NCBI GenBank assembly: GCA_964425135.1
Contig: CAYRKW010000029.1
Coordinates: 1-38,862 of the forward strand
Reading direction: 5' to 3'
Source: CAYLLD01 sp964425135
GTDB taxonomy: Bacteria > Pseudomonadota > Alphaproteobacteria > Rhodobacterales > Rhodobacteraceae
Length of the DNA stretch: 38,862 bases
In this document: one piece after another, positions 1 through 7,022 of the stretch
Numbering within the stretch: the stretch's first letter is position 1
Layout: each line of letters begins with the position of its first letter
Program-made: the position numbers and the translations under genes
The notes under the pieces: generated by a model
Databases searched by the model: none
The model's input: the letters and a program-made list of their open reading frames with translations, nothing else
What the model was told of the DNA's origin: nothing

Positions 1-213
1 ATCGGCTCGGTCAAAGGCGCGCTCATCGGCGCACTTCTGGTGGGGTTGACCGATACGATGGGCGGTGTCCTCTTGCCCGCGCTATTTCGCACCTTCATGG
101 ACGGCTCCTCTGCAGCGGCCATCGGATCAGCACTAGCGTCGATGATGATCTACGTATTGATGGCAGGTGTTCTGATCTTCAAGCCAACCGGATTGTTCGG
201 AAACCGCACATGA
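1..213 (+). CDS. Branched-chain amino acid-type ABC transporter permease LivH-like (C-terminal fragment)
   Basis: The window opens inside this gene: frame 1 is open from the first base to a TGA at 211-213, giving 70 residues of a C-terminus. The fragment is hydrophobic, with a Gly-rich start (IGSVKGALIGALLVG) and a final transmembrane stretch ending in FKPTGLFG. That ending is typical of LivH/UrtB-type inner-membrane permeases. The stop overlaps the start of the next permease as ATGA (210-213), so it is the upstream member of a livHMGF-type operon. Substrate cannot be told from this piece; branched-chain amino acids, amides or urea are all possible for the family. Confidence 0.85.
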   Translation: MGSVKGALIGALLVGLTDTMGGVLLPALFRTFMDGSSAAAIGSALASMMIYVLMAGVLIFKPTGLFGNRT

Positions 214-1193
214 TCGCCGAGCGTCATCTGAACGGGCTGATCGTCGGCCTCTTGATCCTTTTCCCGCTTTGGGCATGGCTGTCGGATGAGCCGTTCATGA
301 TCACCCTCGCCACCAAAGCCGTCATTCTGGCGCTCGCAGGGGTCGGGTTAAATATCGCGCTGGGGTTGGGCGGATTGATCAGTCTGGGCCACGCGGCGTT
401 TTTCGGCATCGGCGGCTACGCCATGGGCGTGCTTGCCAGCCATGCGCAGAACTACGATCCGATACTTGAATCGCCCTTCGTCATCGAAGGCACCAAATCC
501 ATGCCCATCATCTGGCTCGTCGCGCTCCTCGCGTCAGGTATCGTCGCGCTCGCCATAGGCGCGCTGAGCCTACGCACCGCAGGCGCCTACTTCATCATGA
601 TCACACTGGCGTTCGGCCAAATGCTCTTCTTCTTCGCCATCAGCTGGCCCGGCTATGGCGGCGAAGATGGCCTGTCAATTTACGTCCGCAACGACTTTCC
701 CGGCCTGAACACCCTCGATCCCATCCAATTCTACGCCATCACGCTGACCCTGCTCTTCATCGCACTGGCGTTTTTCGCGCGGCTCGTCCGCTCCCCCTTC
801 GGCCTTGCCCTCAATGCCGCGCGCCAATCATCACAGCGGGTGGAGACCATCGGCATGTCCCCTTACCGCATCCGGCTCGTGGCATTTGTGCTATCGGGCA
901 TGGTGACCGGATTGGCCGGTGCGCTCTTTGCCGATCTCAACCGCTTCGTCAGCCCGACCATGCTGTCATGGCAAACCAGCGGGGAGATCATGGTGTTTAT
1001 CATCATGGGCGGCGTCGGGCGGCTGTTTGGCCCTGTTGTGGGTGCGATGGTGTTCATCGTGCTGGAGCACTTGCTTGGCGGGTTGTCCGAGTTTTGGCAC
1101 ATCTATCTGGGCTTTCTCCTCCTGATGATCGTCCTTTTCGCGCGCGGCGGGCTGATCGGTCTGATCTGTGGGAGGCCGCCGGTCCATGACTGA
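210..1193 (+). CDS. Branched-chain amino acid-type ABC transporter permease LivM-like
   Basis: A 327-residue polytopic inner-membrane protein of the usual length for LivM/BraE. Several hydrophobic segments are visible, and the family pattern GLGGLISLGHAAFFGIGGYA lies around residues 52-71. A conserved Glu/Gly-rich loop (RQSSQRVETIGMSPYRIRLVAF) around residues 205-226 is the coupling region that contacts the ATPases. The start at 210 overlaps the previous stop as ATGA, and the end overlaps the ATPase gene by 8 nt, so translation is probably coupled. It should form the membrane channel with the LivH-like partner. The binding protein LivK is not in the window, so the substrate stays open. Confidence 0.9.
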   Translation: MIAERHLNGLIVGLLILFPLWAWLSDEPFMITLATKAVILALAGVGLNIALGLGGLISLGHAAFFGIGGYAMGVLASHAQNYDPILESPFVIEGTKSMPIIWLVALLASGIVALAIGALSLRTAGAYFIMITLAFGQMLFFFAISWPGYGGEDGLSIYVRNDFPGLNTLDPIQFYAITLTLLFIALAFFARLVRSPFGLALNAARQSSQRVETIGMSPYRIRLVAFVLSGMVTGLAGALFADLNRFVSPTMLSWQTSGEIMVFIIMGGVGRLFGPVVGAMVFIVLEHLLGGLSEFWHIYLGFLLLMIVLFARGGLIGLICGRPPVHD

Positions 1194-1731
1194 CCCGGTG
1201 CTTCAAACCCGCAATATCAGCAAATCGTTCGGCGCGCTTAAAGCGAGTGACGCCATCTCGCTCGACCTGAGGCACGGCGAAATCCACGCTCTGATTGGAC
1301 CCAATGGCGCGGGCAAATCGACGTTGATCAAGCAAATCGCCGGAAGCCTGACGCCGGACGAAGGTCAGATCCTCCTGAACGGTGCTGATGTCACACAACT
1401 GGGCCGCGCCAAACGCGCCCGCCTGGGNNNNNNNNNNNNNNNNNNNNNNNNNNNNNNNNNNNNNNNNNNNNNNNNNNNNNNNNNNNNNNNNNNNNNNNNN
1501 NNNNNNNNNNNNNNNNNNNNNNNNNNNGGCACGCAGGCTTTGACAAAACTGCTCGACAGCCTGCGCCACGATGCGCCCATCCTGCTGATCGAGCATGATA
1601 TGGACGCCGTATTCGCGCTCGCAGACCGCATCAGCGTTCTGGTCTACGGAAAAATCATCGCAACGGGAACGGTGGACGAGATCCGCGCCGATGCACAGGT
1701 GCAATCCGCGTATCTCGGGGAAAGCGCATGA
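1186..1731 (+). CDS. ABC transporter ATPase LivG-like, interrupted by an assembly gap
   Basis: First ATPase of the liv-type importer. The start is taken at ATG 1186 (MTDPVLQTRNISKSFG), not the upstream in-frame GTG. Walker A GPNGAGKST lies at residues 38-46. Reading stops making sense at 1428, where 100 Ns begin; after 1527 the same frame resumes with LLIEHDMDAVFALADRI, the H-loop region, and a normal C-terminus. The Q-loop, the signature motif and Walker B are absent because of the gap, not by mutation. As written the product has 181 residues including unknowns, against about 250 for LivG. The real missing sequence is therefore probably 300 nt or more, and continuity of frame across exactly 100 Ns is likely coincidence. 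The stop overlaps livF as ATGA. Confidence 0.85.
   Translation: MTDPVLQTRNISKSFGALKASDAISLDLRHGEIHALIGPNGAGKSTLIKQIAGSLTPDEGQILLNGADVTQLGRAKRARLXXXXXXXXXXXXXXXXXXXXXXXXXXXXXXXXXXGTQALTKLLDSLRHDAPILLIEHDMDAVFALADRISVLVYGKIIATGTVDEIRADAQVQSAYLGESA
1428..1527. other. Assembly gap of 100 Ns
   Basis: Exactly 100 undetermined bases, the conventional placeholder for a gap of unknown length. It lies in the middle of the livG-like ATPase gene and removes its Q-loop, signature and Walker B region. Coordinates downstream of it may be shifted relative to the true chromosome. Confidence 0.99.
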
Positions 1732-2417
1732 GCCTGCTGCGCGTCCGGAATATCACCGCTTTCTACGGCGCGTCACAGGCGCTCTTCGATGTGTCGTTGG
1801 CCATAGAAACAGGACAAGTGCTCGCACTTTTGGGGCGCAACGGGATGGGGAAATCCACCACCATAAAGTCAATCTGCCGCTTGCTGCCCCACGCACAGGG
1901 CGAGATAAGCTTCGATGGGCAGGACATTGCTGCGCTGGCACCACATCAGGTGGCGCGCTTGGGGCTTGGACTGGTGCCAGAGGGCCGTCGTTGTTTCACC
2001 AATCTGACTGTACATGAAAATCTGATCGCAGCCGCGCGGATCGGTCACTGGGATTTGCAAAAGGTCGGCGCATTGTTCCCGAGTCTTGACGAGCGGCGTG
2101 ATCAATCTGCTGCGTCGCTGTCAGGCGGTGAGCAACAGATGCTGGCCATCGGACGGGCCTTGATGACGAACCCCCGCCTCTTGATCCTTGATGAAGCGAC
2201 CGAAGGGCTCGCCCCTCTGTTACGTGCAGAAATATGGAATGCGATCAGGATGCTGACGGGTCAAAGCGGTCTGAGTATTCTGGTCGTCGATAAATCGCTC
2301 AGCGAGCTAGCAACCATCGCCGATAGCGCCGTTATTCTGGAGCGTGGCCGCAGTGTCTGGACCGGCGCTATGGCCGATGTCACCGCGGATGTCGCGGGGC
2401 AATATCTCGGCGTTTAG
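1728..2417 (+). CDS. ABC transporter ATPase LivF-like
   Basis: Second ATPase of the importer, 229 residues, near the usual LivF length. Walker A is GRNGMGKST, the signature is LSGGEQQ and Walker B is LLILDEATEGL. The Walker B tail reads DEATEG where DEPSEG is usual for LivF. The switch (H-loop) position reads VVDKSLSEL where LivF normally has VEQN and LivG an EHD motif. These changes could weaken hydrolysis or simply mark a divergent subfamily. The ATGA overlap with livG at 1728-1731 makes it the last gene of the operon. The next gene starts 219 nt downstream with its own promoter candidate. Confidence 0.88.
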   Translation: MSLLRVRNITAFYGASQALFDVSLAIETGQVLALLGRNGMGKSTTIKSICRLLPHAQGEISFDGQDIAALAPHQVARLGLGLVPEGRRCFTNLTVHENLIAAARIGHWDLQKVGALFPSLDERRDQSAASLSGGEQQMLAIGRALMTNPRLLILDEATEGLAPLLRAEIWNAIRMLTGQSGLSILVVDKSLSELATIADSAVILERGRSVWTGAMADVTADVAGQYLGV

Positions 2418-2540
2418 AGCGCTGATCGACCCAAAATGGGCGCCTTAATTTACATGCGACTGTCAACTTGATACTCCTGTCTCACTTTGGGGCATCCCTT
2501 ACTGCCCAAATCGGTCCATCTTTGGTCTAAGCAAAAATTC

Positions 2541-2579
2541 CCAAAAATGAACAACTTACAAAAAAGTGCTTCATTTTGG
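2541..2579 (+). promoter_or_regulatory. Nested inverted repeat, candidate operator of the quorum-sensing operon
   Basis: CCAAAAATGAA (2541-2551) faces TTCATTTTGG (2570-2579); the arms match except for one extra A on the left. Inside them ACTT and AAGT form a second short inverted pair. The right arm runs into the proposed -35 hexamer, so a bound protein would compete with RNA polymerase. The natural candidate ligand is the XRE/LuxR hybrid encoded just downstream, but this is inference. No canonical 20-bp lux box was recognised. Confidence 0.45.
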
Positions 2580-2605
2580 ACAAAAAGCATTTAACCATGT
2601 ATGCT
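2576..2605 (+). promoter_or_regulatory. Candidate sigma-70 promoter of the quorum-sensing operon
   Basis: TTGGAC (2576-2581) and TATGCT (2600-2605) are separated by 18 nt. The match to consensus is only moderate, especially at -35. The position, 30-60 nt before the regulator start in an AT-rich leader, and the overlap with the inverted repeat at 2541-2579 make it plausible. Confidence 0.4.
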
Positions 2606-2610
2606 GTGGT

Positions 2611-2630
2611 TTAGGGACAGTTAGGGACTT
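2611..2630 (+). repeat. 10-bp tandem direct repeat TTAGGGAC in the leader
   Basis: TTAGGGACAG (2611-2620) is followed directly by TTAGGGACTT (2621-2630), so the 8-mer recurs at a 10-nt period, one helical turn. It sits downstream of the putative -10 and just before ATG 2637. The AGGGA of the second copy (2623-2627) can act as the ribosome-binding site. It may be an operator half-site pair or a duplicated Shine-Dalgarno sequence. Confidence 0.45.
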
Positions 2631-2636
2631 ACCAAG

Positions 2637-3641
2637 ATGGCAGCGTCACCGCGAAGTGATGCGATGCGGCGGCGTTTGGATGCCGTAATCGCAAGTAAAG
2701 GCTATAAATTAACGAAGTTATCCGTAGATATCGGTCGCCACCGCGACTACATTGGGAATATTATTCGTGGGAAAGCCAAACCATCTCTTGAGGTTCTTCT
2801 CGAAATTGCCAATAAGTTAGAAATTGATCCTGTTTATTTATTTGAAGAAAGCGAAGGTGAGACACCTCATTCGGAAGCTGATCTCAGTATTCTCGCTGAA
2901 CAAATGGACGTCGTGATTGAGACGCTGACCGATCAGAGAATCCTCGAACAGCTTGAGGAACAGCTCAAACTCAAAAAGTCCAACGCGGCAAAGAAACGAC
3001 GGCTTGCCGCGCGTATTCAGGACATCCCGCAGACCAAACTCTCGATCGAAGCGCATGAAACCTTGGCCCGTATCGGCGACCTTGGCTATGCGATCGTGAA
3101 CAATATTCCCCACCGGGAAGGCATTGATTTGGACATGTTCTCTACGCACAGCCCCAACTGGGGGTTCGAGTATGTGAGCAATCGTCTGGCTGAAAAAGAC
3201 GCGACGCTTGTGTTTATGAACACACGCGGCGGCGTCATTACGTGGAAACAATTGAAGGAGGAAACCGAAGACACAGAAGTATTCGATCGCGCGCAGAAAC
3301 ACGGGTTGGAACACGGGACTGTTATAACCAGCGCGTATCGAGGCAAGAAAATTGCAGTGAGTTTGTCTCATTCAAAACCGGAGCTTGATGAGGAAGAAAT
3401 CCGACTGGCATCAAATGCCATTCTGCGTTTTCTGATCCTGATGACGCCGGCTGCCCCATCGAAAGATCCATACGAACTGCTCTACTTCTACGCCAACGGG
3501 ATGACGAACAAAGACCTTCGCTCGTCCCTTGATTACAATAGCCGTCAGCTCGCTTCGCTACGAACGGAGGCACTTTCGCTGATGGAAGCAAAAACACTGG
3601 AACAAGCGATCGCGAACGCACAGAACACAGGGATACTTTAA
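2637..3641 (+). CDS. Hybrid quorum-sensing regulator: XRE HTH + LuxR-like autoinducer-binding region + degenerate LuxR HTH
   Basis: The 334-residue product has three parts. Residues about 10-66 form an XRE/HTH_3 domain (RRRLDAVIASKGYKLTKLSV, then IGNIIRGKAKPSLEVLLEIA). Residues about 85-135 are charged and helical, probably a linker or coiled coil. Residues about 135-270 resemble a LuxR autoinducer-binding domain: W175, Y179, D188, W203 and the GLEHG turn (G227) follow the spacing of conserved LuxR residues, although the usual DP is DA. Residues about 275-334 look like a LuxR-type HTH (L282, A286, G288, T290, final AIANAQNTGIL), but the invariant acidic residue is replaced by P278. The stop directly abuts luxI, so this is its cognate regulator by context. 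Known LuxR proteins have the sensor N-terminal and one HTH; I do not recall a described XRE-LuxR fusion. The DNA-binding part could be the XRE domain, with the C-terminus a relic or dimerisation element. Confidence 0.8.
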   Translation: MAASPRSDAMRRRLDAVIASKGYKLTKLSVDIGRHRDYIGNIIRGKAKPSLEVLLEIANKLEIDPVYLFEESEGETPHSEADLSILAEQMDVVIETLTDQRILEQLEEQLKLKKSNAAKKRRLAARIQDIPQTKLSIEAHETLARIGDLGYAIVNNIPHREGIDLDMFSTHSPNWGFEYVSNRLAEKDATLVFMNTRGGVITWKQLKEETEDTEVFDRAQKHGLEHGTVITSAYRGKKIAVSLSHSKPELDEEEIRLASNAILRFLILMTPAAPSKDPYELLYFYANGMTNKDLRSSLDYNSRQLASLRTEALSLMEAKTLEQAIANAQNTGIL

Positions 3642-4307
3642 ATGTTGGACGCTTTAAGCCCCCAAATACTTTCAAACGACATCGTCACCATTCCATCAAC
3701 ATCGGCTGACCTCAATGAAGACGTATGTCAGTTTCACTATTGTACCATTGGAGAACTCGCCACCAATCGGCATATGCAGGACTACTTTCGGATGCGAAAA
3801 GACGTCTTTGTCGATCAGTTGGGATGGGAGCTGTTCATAGATGAAGACGGATTCGAGAAAGACGAATATGACACCGAAGACGCCATATATGTTATGCGAT
3901 CTATCAACGGTGAGACTGTGGCTGGTTTGCGACTGCTGCCGACAACCAACCGGTTCACAGATGCAAATGGGATCGAGAAAAGCTATTTGCTAAGAGATTC
4001 CTTTTTGGGGAAGATCGAAAATATTGACAAAGGTGTTTGCGAAGAAGAACCGCCGACGCACGAGCAAATTTGGGAAATGACGCGCGTTATTACATCGTCG
4101 CAACCCAAAGAGCTGAAACTTATGATGGAGGAAGTGTGTGCCTTCCATCGTGCACAAGGCGGATCCCACTATCTGTTTCATACGCGCAAAGCTGTCGCGC
4201 GTCTGGCGGTGATCTGGGGCTACGATATGCAACCACTGGGGCCATTGTCTACGTTCGGCAAGGGTCAGTACCAAGCGTACAAGGTATCTGTGTACCCAAG
4301 TAAATAA
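3642..4307 (+). CDS. luxI: LuxI-family autoinducer synthase
   Basis: A 221-residue LuxI-type acyl-homoserine lactone synthase, which would make the signal from S-adenosylmethionine and an acyl-ACP or acyl-CoA. The invariant residues are present with correct spacing: R52, F56 and W62; E72, D74 and D77 in FEKDEYD; R97 in GLRLLPT; E145 and R148 in WEMTRV. It carries about 27 extra N-terminal residues compared with typical LuxI. The start codon follows the regulator's stop with no spacer, and AGGGA at 3629-3633 gives an 8-nt spaced ribosome-binding site inside the upstream gene. Regulator and synthase are thus cotranscribed and probably coupled. The signal's chain length and substituents cannot be read from sequence. 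Confidence 0.92.
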   Translation: MLDALSPQILSNDIVTIPSTSADLNEDVCQFHYCTIGELATNRHMQDYFRMRKDVFVDQLGWELFIDEDGFEKDEYDTEDAIYVMRSINGETVAGLRLLPTTNRFTDANGIEKSYLLRDSFLGKIENIDKGVCEEEPPTHEQIWEMTRVITSSQPKELKLMMEEVCAFHRAQGGSHYLFHTRKAVARLAVIWGYDMQPLGPLSTFGKGQYQAYKVSVYPSK

Positions 4308-4330
4308 CGTCAACCGAAATGGGGGTTTCG

Positions 4331-4786
4331 ATGACAACGCGTTTGGTGACGCACGACGGTATAAGCTCGCCTATATTTGTGTATAAGATGGGTGATTTTG
4401 ACTACGATCCGGATATCGACATTCTGTTGGGTGTGAACGGACTTGTCGCTCGGGTTGGTAAGGTTCAGGACCTGCCGCCGTCAGTATTGGCGGAGCATAT
4501 CCTTTCGGTGCTCGACATGGTGCCGAACAAGTCTTTGGAAAGCCTGCGGGATGATGAATTGGAATACATCCGGTATTTGACCGAAGGGTTCAAGGATCAG
4601 GAAATTGCCGACCGGATGGGCTTGTCTATTCGTGCCATTAAAAACAAAAAGCGCGCGATTGCGTCCAAAACCGGATGTGCAACCATCACCGAAGCGGTTC
4701 ACCTATTGGTCAAGCATAACGTGCTGAACGGCGGCACCTCTCAAAATGATGCGCAGGACGACAATCCCTGTTCCAAGTCAGCGTGA
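4331..4786 (+). CDS. Small HTH-only LuxR-type regulator downstream of luxI
   Basis: A 151-residue protein if started at ATG 4331, which has a GGGGG run (4321-4325) five bases upstream; ATG 4319 would add four residues and lacks an obvious ribosome-binding site. The last 60 residues are a canonical LuxR HTH: ELEYIRYLTEGFKDQEIADR with conserved E, A and G spacing, then the recognition helix region SIRAIKNKKRAIASKTG. The N-terminal 70-80 residues are not recognised and are too short for an autoinducer-binding domain or a complete receiver domain. It follows luxI by 23 nt in the same direction, so it is likely the third member of the operon. It may modulate the hybrid regulator, compete for DNA, or carry the output. 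Function is unproven. Confidence 0.8.
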   Translation: MTTRLVTHDGISSPIFVYKMGDFDYDPDIDILLGVNGLVARVGKVQDLPPSVLAEHILSVLDMVPNKSLESLRDDELEYIRYLTEGFKDQEIADRMGLSIRAIKNKKRAIASKTGCATITEAVHLLVKHNVLNGGTSQNDAQDDNPCSKSA

Positions 4787-4788
4787 TC

Positions 4789-4819
4789 TAGAGCCTCAGG
4801 TTTTGGGTCGGAGGTTCTA
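4789..4819. terminator. Stem-loop between the convergent luxR-type and xylG genes
   Basis: TAGAGCCTC (4789-4797) pairs with GAGGTTCTA (4811-4819): nine pairs including one G-U, with a 13-nt loop. It starts 2 nt after the upstream stop and lies 15 nt before the end of the convergent xylG-like gene. There is no long T-run, only TGTTTT further on, so it may be a bidirectional but weak or factor-assisted terminator. Confidence 0.5.
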
Positions 4820-4834
4820 AGACTGTTTTGACAC

Positions 4835-5599
4835 CTATCCTGAAACAGGCGCCGCGCCCGGCTGTTTCCCAAGAATGATCATGCTCAGCAGATCATCATC
4901 GGTGACGTCTTTGATATCTACGGTGCCGACCAGTTTACCGTTCTTCATCACACTCGCCCGGTCGCACAGCTCCATCACGTCGTGAATGTCATGGCTGATC
5001 AGGAATATCCCGATCCCATCGGCTTTGAGTTGCTGGATCAGCTCGGACACCATTGCCGTTTCCTGTGGCCCCAGCGCAGCAGTCGGCTCATCCATAATCA
5101 GGATGCGCGCGTTGAAGTAGACCGCACGCGCAATCGCAACCGATTGCCGTTGGCCACCTGACAGCGCAGACACCGGTTCGGAGAACTTGACGAAATTCGG
5201 ATTGAGACGCCCCATGATCTTGCGGGTTTCCGCCTCCATTGCATCATCGTCGAGCATTCCGGTCCCCGTGACCAGCTCACGGCCCAAAAACAGATTGCTC
5301 GCCGCATCGAGATTATCTGCCAGTGCAAGCGTCTGGTAAATCGTCTCGATATTATAGGCTCTCGCATCGCGCGGATTGTTGATCGTGGCCTTCTCACCCT
5401 CAATGTAAATCTCGCCACTGTCAGCGGCATACGCGCCCGAAAGGATCTTGATTAGTGTCGACTTACCCGCACCGTTGTGGCCCAATAGGCCAACCACTTC
5501 ACCGGGATGAAGATCGACCGATACATCATCAACCGCATGAATACCGCCAAACGAAATGCGCATATTGCGCATTTCAACGAGAGGTGTTTTTTGCTCCAT
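4835..5599 (-). CDS. xylG: Xylose ABC transporter ATPase (XylG/FrcA-like, single domain)
   Basis: Energises xylose import with XylF and XylH. The 254-residue protein has one complete ATPase unit: Walker A GHNGAGKST at residues 40-48, Q-loop TIYQTL, signature LSGGQRQ, Walker B LIMDEPTAAL and the H-loop SHDIHDV. E. coli XylG is about twice as long, with two fused units. This one must work as a homodimer, as in FrcA-type transporters. AGGAGA lies 9 nt before the ATG. The gene follows xylH by 14 nt and is the last member of xylFHG. Assignment to xylose rests on the binding protein and on the neighbouring xylR, xylA and xylB. Confidence 0.88.
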   Translation of the reverse strand: MEQKTPLVEMRNMRISFGGIHAVDDVSVDLHPGEVVGLLGHNGAGKSTLIKILSGAYAADSGEIYIEGEKATINNPRDARAYNIETIYQTLALADNLDAASNLFLGRELVTGTGMLDDDAMEAETRKIMGRLNPNFVKFSEPVSALSGGQRQSVAIARAVYFNARILIMDEPTAALGPQETAMVSELIQQLKADGIGIFLISHDIHDVMELCDRASVMKNGKLVGTVDIKDVTDDDLLSMIILGKQPGAAPVSG

Positions 5600-5613
5600 C
5601 GCTTAGTCTCCTC

Positions 5614-6879
5614 TTACGCGCCGGTTTTGCGGCGGTAGACAATGTCCACCCAAACCGCGAAGACAAGCACAATACCAACAACGATGGATTGCAGCGGTGC
5701 GTCCACACCGACCGACGCCATACCCGATTGCAGCGACTGCATGATCAGCGCGCCGATCACCGCGCCATAGATTGTGCCAGACCCACCGGCCAGGGCAGTC
5801 CCGCCAATCACAGCCGCTGCGATCACGCGAAGCTCATCCAGTGTGCCCAGCCCCACATCAACCGCGCCCAAACGCGCCGAGGCAACCACGGCCGAAATTC
5901 CCGTCAGCGCACCAAGAAGTGCGAAAACTTTCACCGTCAAAAGCCGTGTATTGATGCCCGAAAGCTCCGCCGCTTCGGGATTGCCGCCGGTCGCATAGAT
6001 GTATCGTCCGAACCGGGTGCGCGTTGAGACCACCGTCATCGCGACTGTAACGATCAACAGGATGATCACCGGAATGGCCACACCATGATAAAGCGTCAGC
6101 CCCTCGGTCATCTCAATCCCGCGCGCCTCTGCAATACGCGGCAACGCGCCTTTGGCAATCTTGTAGGAATTCATCGTCATCACGAACGTCAGGATCAACC
6201 CGACCGTGAGCGTCATAAGAATGGCCTCTGCCCAGACCGGTTTCACGACAAACCCGTGATTGGACTTCCGTCTGCGGCTCGCAAGCATCAAAACAACCGC
6301 AATGAGCGAGGCGATGATGCCGAACCACCAGCTCAGTGTTTCGCCCAGCGTTCCATCCGCACCGCCGCCCAGCAGACGAAAGGTCGGATCAAGCGGCGCA
6401 ACCGTCTGGCCTCGCGTCACCCACCACATCGCCCCGCGATAGACCAGCAGTCCGCCCAGTGTCACGATGAACGATGGGATCAGGAGATAGCCGATAACCC
6501 ATCCCTGAATCGCGCCGATCAGAGCGCCCATGATAATGGCCGCGATGGCGGCGATGATCCAGATGGACCAATGACCCAACCCAACGATATCCGGTAGCAC
6601 CTGCACCTGAAGCGCCGCCACAGTCATGCCGATAAAACCGAGCATTGAACCGACCGACAAATCAATGTTGCGGATGACGATCACAAACACCATGCCCGTC
6701 GCCATCAGCGCCACGGAGGTCGTTTGAACCGAGAGATTGAACATATTGCGCGGGGTCAAAAACCGCCCGCCGGTGATCAGATCGAACATGATCCACAGGA
6801 AGACCAAGGCCCCCAGCATACCCAAAAGGCGCAGATCAAGTCCAAGGCTGGTCAAAAACGTTTTTGTGGATTTTCTCAT
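5614..6879 (-). CDS. xylH: Xylose ABC transporter permease XylH
   Basis: Inner-membrane permease of the xylose importer. The start is taken at the ATG whose complement ends at 6879 (MRKSTKTFLTSLGLD); an upstream in-frame start would add 18 unlikely residues. The 421-residue product fits the BPD_transp_2/XylH family, with many hydrophobic segments. The family region VFVIVIRNIDLSVGSMLGF and the Glu-containing coupling loop GGNPEAAELSGINT are both visible. It lies between xylF and xylG; the xylF-xylH interval holds a strong hairpin at 6968-7001 that may set expression ratios. The length is somewhat greater than E. coli XylH. Confidence 0.88.
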   Translation of the reverse strand: MRKSTKTFLTSLGLDLRLLGMLGALVFLWIMFDLITGGRFLTPRNMFNLSVQTTSVALMATGMVFVIVIRNIDLSVGSMLGFIGMTVAALQVQVLPDIVGLGHWSIWIIAAIAAIIMGALIGAIQGWVIGYLLIPSFIVTLGGLLVYRGAMWWVTRGQTVAPLDPTFRLLGGGADGTLGETLSWWFGIIASLIAVVLMLASRRRKSNHGFVVKPVWAEAILMTLTVGLILTFVMTMNSYKIAKGALPRIAEARGIEMTEGLTLYHGVAIPVIILLIVTVAMTVVSTRTRFGRYIYATGGNPEAAELSGINTRLLTVKVFALLGALTGISAVVASARLGAVDVGLGTLDELRVIAAAVIGGTALAGGSGTIYGAVIGALIMQSLQSGMASVGVDAPLQSIVVGIVLVFAVWVDIVYRRKTGA

Positions 6880-6967
6880 GCCCAGGAAACCTTCGTCATC
6901 GCGGCGCTGCGCCTGCCCATGGCAGCATAGCACGGATAAAATTTCAAATATGTGGGGATTTTGAGGA

Positions 6968-7001
6968 GAGCCTCCCGACAGATCGTTTTGTCGGAAGGCT
7001 C
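6968..7001 (-). promoter_or_regulatory. Intercistronic stem-loop between xylF and xylH
   Basis: GAGCCTCCCGACA (6968-6980) pairs with TGTCGGAAGGCTC (6989-7001): 13 positions, one mismatch, 8-nt loop. It lies just downstream of the xylF stop and upstream of xylH. No T-run follows it on the transcribed strand, so it looks less like a full terminator than a 3'-end stabiliser or partial terminator. Such elements often keep binding-protein mRNA in excess over permease mRNA. Confidence 0.65.
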
Positions 7002-7022
7002 CAGGGAGGTTAGGTCGTCAGC

